Assembly: GCA_958295665.1 (NCBI GenBank)
Contig: OY282560.1
Coordinates: forward strand, 102,091,930 to 102,155,929
DNA length: 64,000 nucleotides
Direction: 5' to 3'
Source: Tipula vernalis
Lineage: Eukaryota > Arthropoda > Insecta > Diptera > Tipulidae
Part shown: piece by piece, positions 59,480-64,000 of the stretch
Layout of the letters: every line of letters begins with the position of its first letter
How positions within the stretch are numbered: position 1 is the first letter of the stretch
Program-made: the position numbers and the translations under genes
The notes under the pieces: generated by a model
The model's input: the letters and a program-made list of their open reading frames with translations, nothing else
What the model was told of the DNA's origin: nothing
The model's database searches: none

Positions 59480-60024
59480 ATCGTACAGTTTATTTGTTTT
59501 TGTGTTCAATTTTTCGTTGTGTGTTTCATATATGGGTTATTTCGATGTTTTTAGATTTCAATTTCCTCTAATCGATCCAACATATTTCCATTTTAAATTT
59601 GAGTTGAATTACTTGCAAATTCTTGTAGTGTATGTATATTGCTTTGTGACTAGGTGGTGAACGTAATTTGATTTAAATGTAGAATTTGTGTGTGAGTTTC
59701 TGATCTGTATATCCTCCAAATCTTTGTCCAAATGATCTCTCCGTTTGTCCTAAATAAAACATCGGACAGTCATTGCACATCAATTTGTAACCACCGTTGT
59801 CACAGCTCTGATTGTGTTGTAATGTTAATTTGTTCTGTAGTTTTTGTGATGTTTTGTGTGCAATATTGAAATTTAGCTTTCCGAATGTGCATATTATAGA
59901 TAAGTCTTGTTGTTGGATTTTGTGATTTATTTTCGTATTGAAAATCGACGATTACATTCTCAATAATAGCATCATCACGTTTATAAATGATCCCACTAAA
60001 GCCCACCATGCAGCCATCAACCAA
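59480..60024 (-). pseudogene. Penelope-like element: RT end and GIY-YIG endonuclease
   Basis: 60024-59800 reads GFSGIIYKRDDAI and FQYCTQNITKTTEQINIT; a frameshift near 59830 leads to GGYKLMCNDCPMFYLGQT and ERSFGQRF, the GIY-YIG domain with both Cys of CNDC kept. It is the most complete of the three GIY-YIG pieces in the window. The piece at 36780 is the duplicated, cut version. Confidence 0.78.
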
Positions 60025-60140
60025 GTTATAAACAAATCAACTTCCATTTTAAAAAGCAAAATATACCCATATCACCGGTAATAAACTTCACTATGTCTCC
60101 ATCATACAACACCGCAAAATTCCTTAATAAATGGCTGACG

Positions 60141-60500
60141 TTAAATATAAAATTTCGTGACAATTACATAATTGGTGGACAGAATTAGGTCAGCTGTTAT
60201 GCCTAATGGCACAAAACTTGCCTCTTTCGACGTCACCGATATGTATACCAACATACCGATTGCTGAGACATTACATATAACACAAAATTTATTGACGCAA
60301 AACCAGATAGATGGCGAAAAAATGGAACTGCTCAAAATCATATTAAAACAAAACTATGTTTAACATAACGGAAAGTTTTATGCACAAAACGATGGGCAGC
60401 CCATTATCAAGTACCCTTGCAAACATATTTCTAAATCATTTGGAGCAAACACATATAAAAAGTCTCAGAATAGTATATTTTATAACAAAATTTGAATCCT
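60141..60500 (+). pseudogene. Penelope-like element: reverse transcriptase core
   Basis: Plus strand: LASFDVTDMYTNIPIAETL (catalytic Asp), LLKIILKQNYV, a stop, then GKFYAQNDG, and after a frameshift MGSPLSSTLANIFLNHLE. These are the standard words of Penelope-like reverse transcriptases. It lies head-on against the minus-strand piece at 59480-60024, so the element has been rearranged by an inversion or two insertions. Confidence 0.8.
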
Positions 60501-60504
60501 GAGC

Positions 60505-61020
60505 GATAGCAACCTCATTTCAATGGACACTCAATTTAGTGGAATCTTCACTTCAACGGAAAAACTTTTAAGTCCCATGCAACTGAAGTTTTTCAGTGAA
60601 AAACTCCCTTACACTTTAAATTGAACTTTTAACATTTCAAATTGAACCTTTAGCAAATTATATGTATGGCCAATCATGATGGAACTTGGGTATTTCTTAG
60701 ACGGTTTTAGTGAAATTTTACATCCATGATTGAAACGGAATTATTAAATGATTTTTGGATACAATTCTGGAATGTGGCAACAACATTATCTAAAACTCAT
60801 TTTAGGACCCCATTTCCATCGCACGTGTCAAATTTCATCAAAATCAATTAAGGAATAGCCAAGTTCCATCCTACATGGAGAGAATCCCATTTCCATTTGA
60901 AATGATCGGGTAAGATATAGAATCCTAATAAAATTTTATAAAAAAAAAAATCACAAATCCTCAGTTTGACGGACACCTCACTACAACCTCAGTTTAACGG
61001 ACACCTCACTAGTATATAGA
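60505..61020. mobile_element. Pogo-like MITE, second copy, rearranged
   Basis: AACCTCATTTCAATGGACAC and CACTTCAACGGAAAAAC match 41240-41280; AGTTTAACGGACACCTCACTA matches 41500-41525. Inserted between is a block (60660-60900) related to the dispersed repeat at 32640-33070 (GGAACTTGGGTATTTCTTAG, CATCGCACGTGTCAAATTTC). Confidence 0.6.
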
Positions 61021-61160
61021 TTGTTCAACTGCTCACTAAACCCTAATCCAACCCCAACTAAACCGCAACTCAACCCTAATTAAACTCGTAAACGGAACCC
61101 AACTTAACCCTCAACTCTCAACCGCAAACTGTACTCCAAATTCAATCCTCAAACCAGCAT
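61021..61160. repeat. C/A-rich, G-poor repeat, third copy
   Basis: AAACCCTAATCCAACCCCAA followed by CTAAACCGCAACTCAACCC, the same as at 41604-41635. CCCTAA words recall telomeric repeats but are not in a regular array. Confidence 0.55.
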
Positions 61161-61164
61161 ATAC

Positions 61165-61468
61165 CGGGTGATTTTTTTAACCTGTTACACTCAAATATCT
61201 CGGAAAATAAGGACTCTACGAAAAAAATGGCAAAGATCAACATTTAATTCTTCCGTGGGGGAAATACATTAGTGTTAAAATTCTCCTCCTCCTTGTAGGT
61301 GTGGCGAGGGGTAACTTTGAAACTAAAATATGAACCCCTATTTTTTACTGCAGATTCGAATTCTACGGCTAAAAATACGTAGGATTTGACTGAAACATTG
61401 TTTTATATTCATGATAGATGGCGCTGTAATTGACGATATTCAATTTTTTTTCGATTTCTCCTACTGAG
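61165..61468. repeat. Mariner-end repeat, related to 39341 and 40739-41165
   Basis: Starts ATACCGGGTGATTTTTTT, carries CAAATATCTCGGAAAATAAG, GGGGGAAATACATTAGTG and GGGGTAACTTTGAAACTAA, then CTGCAGATTCGAATTCTACG and GATAGATGGCGCTGTAATTG. It is the outer flank plus the terminal repeat of the 39.3-kb mariner, diverged by many substitutions. Confidence 0.68.
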
Positions 61469-61725
61469 ACCATAATTTACATTCTATATATACAGAATGT
61501 GCTGTGCGTTAAGTACTAGCGAATCATACTAATAGAGATGAACTCTCTTACAATTTTTCTTCTTCACGATATTCACACAGCTCTGTGTGTAAGCTAATTT
61601 TACTTTATTAATTTTATGTTGAATGTTAATTAATTCATGTAATTTCTAATATACTACAATTAGTATGATTCGCTAGTACTTAACGCACAACACATTCTGT
61701 ATATATATAGAATGTAAATTGTGGT
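61469..61725. repeat. Inverted repeat with 65-67 bp arms
   Basis: Left arm 61469-61533 and right arm 61659-61725 are reverse complements with about four differences. Each arm holds its own small palindrome ACATTCT...AGAATGT around an alternating TA run. The loop is about 125 bp and contains CACACAGCTCTGTGTG. Confidence 0.8.
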
Positions 61726-61729
61726 ATAA

Positions 61730-61806
61730 TCAGTCCAGTCGCCGCGGCCTGATGAGAAGATTGATTTTTTCATAATCATAAGCTCGTCAGTCCGAAACTG
61801 GATTGA
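61730..61806 (+). other. Stem-loop with hammerhead-like core letters, not a canonical ribozyme
   Basis: TCAGTCCAGT (61730-61739) pairs with ACTGGATTGA (61797-61806), ten pairs with one G-U. Inside this stem, in the order of a type III hammerhead, are GTC at 61738-61740, GCCGCGGC, CTGATGA at 61749-61755 and GAAAC at 61794-61798. Stem II does not form next to the core; instead CTGATGAG pairs with CTCGTCAG (61783-61790) in a plain hairpin. Function not shown. Confidence 0.4.
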
Positions 61807-62637
61807 ATTCTCTTACAATCTTCGGAACATATTAAAATCATATAATTAAACTAATCGGCAATTTCCTTCAGATTTAGAAAAAGGAAATTAATAATGTTGA
61901 AATTAATTATTTATTTATAAAAGTATATAATATAATTTAAACATTGATCATAATACTACGCAAAAAAGTCTAGAATATCAATAATTTAGTTAAGTACTAC
62001 ATGTACCTATATATGATATTTACTAATACAACTCAAATAGAGTTTCCCAGGTATCACTGAAAACTTAATTGCTTTATGAATTAATAGAAATTTACTTATA
62101 TAAATTAGTTAGTGATAAATAAAATAAAATAGATATCACAAGAACAATACATTTTCTACACTATATAACTGCTGGATGCTTGGAGTTTCTGGATGTTGAG
62201 CGAGAATTCACCAATATTTCTGTAGCTTGGAGACGATCTAACAATTATATATAATTAAATATACTTTATATCAACTACACCATCAGACAAAAATACCCGA
62301 ACAAACTATGACACTTTGATATAATTAAAATAAATTAAACTGACAAAAAGTGTTGTAACATTTTCATCAATACCTCAAATATTTTTGCAATACAATGTAG
62401 TTTATAATATCATAAAAAAGGGAATTTCCCTTATCCTAGATAACGTACGATGCTATTTTTTTAACTAGTATAATATTTCAATCTATATACATAAATATTT
62501 TAACGAAACAGCAACATTAATATAAATTACAATTTAAAACCAATAAAGTGATTGATTTTAGCAGAAGATTCCCTTGATATTTTAGAACAAAACATTTTTA
62601 ACTATGTATTCAAAAATTTAATTTAGGGATTGAAAAA
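61807..62637. other. AT-rich DNA; no gene seen
   Basis: The word GAATTCTCTTACAATCTT at 61805-61822 repeats GAACTCTCTTACAATTTT at 61540-61557. Otherwise no frame or repeat recognised. Confidence 0.4.
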
Positions 62638-62900
62638 TGAGCCTCTCCAAAGAAATAGACAAAAGCGTTAAAAAATTGATAATAAAAGCATTGCAACGAC
62701 AAGAAATTTATCAAAAAAAAAATCCCTACAATATGTAATATCAAACGGTAGCATCAGTTTCATAAAAAGAAATTTATTGAAACCGGATTAACAAAAATAA
62801 GCATCGTTGTGGACGCCCACGACTTTTAACTAAGCCGACAGAGCGGAAATTTGCACGAGTAGCAAAATCAGCTACCCAGAATCAGCTCCAGTGATTAATC
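62638..62900 (+). pseudogene. Tc1-like transposase N-terminal fragment
   Basis: Reads MSLSKEIDKSVKKLIIKALQ (start of the helix-turn-helix), then frameshifts, then KHRCGRPRLLTKPTERKFAR, the Gly-Arg-Pro-Arg hook and the second DNA-binding part. No catalytic domain follows. An old fragment. Confidence 0.6.
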
Positions 62901-64000
62901 CCGGACGTCGTTCAAATATTTATATCTGATAGTGTACATATTCAAATGATTTCCTTCACCTTAGACATTTTCGCAATTCAAAAATAAAACTTATAAAATA
63001 TTAGACTACCTAAATAAAAATCCAATTAGCATGATTCACCTATTGAAGAGATCTCCGCCACCAAAATCCTGCATCTAATCAATAATTCAGAAATTTGATC
63101 TCTTTATTAATAAATAAATATAAATAAATACATCGAAAACTTTAACTCAGTTCACTGAGCTCATTCCCTGCCAAATCAAGCATGCAAAGAAAATAAAACA
63201 ATAAATAAATGCAATGAAAATGAAACCTTACTTTCTTAAAAATTTATCGATGTTTCATATACGTAATTATGATGATTGTGTGTGCATCGCACCATCTAAA
63301 TTTCAATAAATCCATTAAGGCAACCATTAAACTCAAAAACATTCAGCCTTCCAAAATGTTTTAACATAATTCCACTTTGTTCACATAAATGAACTCGTCA
63401 TTTTGTGTTAAAAATCAAATCTTAACTTGACTTAAACCAACGTTTCTAAATTCGCATTTTATTTATCTATTTATTTATTTATTTAGTCAATTTATAATTT
63501 ATAATATTAATTAAATTAATTAGAAAACAATTTAATTCAGTATGTAATACCCTGTAAAAAAATTATTAATTCTACCTAAATAAACTATTCAAAGAATTGT
63601 ATAAGACAGCTCTCAATTCAAGTATGAAAATCCTATTTGAGTCGAATATACAAAATCTCGTTGTGTTCACATAATGCATGATTGCACCAACACACATTGA
63701 CGGTAAATATTTTCTACCATCTTTCATGTGCGTAGCAGTAGGCCTTATAGTACATATAAACACACCTAAACTATGTATCAAGATAATACAGTAAAATATT
63801 GTGACAACTGTATCAACAGCAACGAAAAAAAACATTTTTTTTTTTGTAATTATTCGTACATTATAATACAAAAACCAACAAAACATACTACATTTCCTTA
63901 ACAGAATCCGTGTAAAGAGCGAACGAGACAGCTGCACAACCGTATTGTTGATCCTGCCATGTATAAATCAAGTTGTATGCTTGTATTAGTGCCCATTATA
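62901..64000. other. AT-rich DNA with dispersed repeat and (TTTA)n; no gene supported
   Basis: Microsatellite-like TTTATTTA at 63457-63487 and AATAAATAAATA at about 63107-63131. 63360-63860 is the inverted copy of 49940-50500. A 121-codon minus-strand frame at 63572-63937 lies mostly in that repeat, with hydrophobic low-complexity content, and I do not call it a gene. Confidence 0.4.
63360..63860 (-). repeat. Dispersed repeat, inverted copy of 49940-50500
   Basis: Read on the minus strand it has CTGCTACGCACATG, AAAATATTTACCGTCAATG, TTTTTTACAGGGTATTAC and GTGAACAAAGTGGAATTATG in the same order as the plus-strand copy. Confidence 0.6.

Larger units (their letters stand above)
55345..59858. repeat. 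Segmental duplication, copy 2
   Basis: Matches 33205-37113 throughout, including the VWA exon. It is longer mainly because of the solo LTR (444 bp) and about 120 extra bases near 59520-59640. Homology stops sharply at GTGATGTTTTGTG 59858; here the Penelope-like sequence continues, which suggests that copy 2 holds the more complete end. Confidence 0.88.

Noticed and set aside
61730..61806. Canonical hammerhead ribozyme call
   Set aside because: No stem II adjacent to the core and a stem I with at most a two- to four-base loop; kept only as a hammerhead-like finding.
61749..61806. Box C/D small nucleolar RNA
   Set aside because: TGATGA is present but no CTGA box lies at the expected place before the closing stem.
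61799..61812. tRNA-type B box (GGATTGAATTC)
   Set aside because: Only partial match and no A box upstream at a suitable distance.
63572..63937. 121-codon minus-strand open frame
   Set aside because: Hydrophobic, low complexity, and largely inside a dispersed repeat whose other copy does not keep the frame.

Overview
The window is AT-rich nuclear DNA of an arthropod, most likely an insect and plausibly a fly. The grounds are introns of 58-72 bp with GTAAGT-like donors, a hemicentin-type extracellular gene, and the set of mobile elements: BEL/Pao, Ty3/gypsy, Penelope-like, hAT, Tc1/mariner and pogo-like. I cannot name the species. No tRNA, rRNA, CRISPR array or prokaryotic feature was seen.

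The main host gene is a hemicentin-like extracellular matrix protein on the minus strand. Its first coding exon (34113-35288) encodes a signal peptide and a von Willebrand A domain and ends in a strong phase-0 donor. The next recognisable exon in the matching phase starts at 6199. From there eleven exons (6199 down to 32) run in unbroken frame through about 20 Ig domains and leave the window on the left. If the join is right, the intron is about 27.9 kb, while every other intron is about 60-70 bp. The Ig part is built from a six-Ig block used three times, with intron positions kept between blocks.

The large intron holds a satellite array at about 7145-26019. The monomer is about 122 bp, giving roughly 150 copies. 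The array has higher-order blocks (about 0.49, 1.1, 1.47, 1.7, 2.4 and 4.1 kb) and six copies of one inverted-monomer junction that makes a near-perfect hairpin of about 110-bp arms. Between the array and the first exon lie a broken hAT element, a broken non-LTR retrotransposon, a BEL/Pao fragment and small foldback repeats.

About 3.9 kb (33205-37113), including the von Willebrand A exon, its upstream region, a degraded mariner-type element and a Penelope-like 3' piece, is present a second time at 55345-59858. The second VWA exon (56812-57984) is open and differs at 22 residues plus one deleted residue. A 444-bp solo LTR sits only in the second copy. Between the copies are a gypsy fragment, a nearly intact mariner with 215-bp terminal inverted repeats, a pogo-like MITE, a Penelope-like fragment, a long broken BEL/Pao element and a second broken gypsy element.

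The right end (59.5-64 kb) holds Penelope-like pieces in opposite orientations, more MITEs, a 65-bp-arm inverted repeat, a stem-loop with hammerhead-like core letters, an old Tc1-like fragment and AT-rich DNA without convincing genes.
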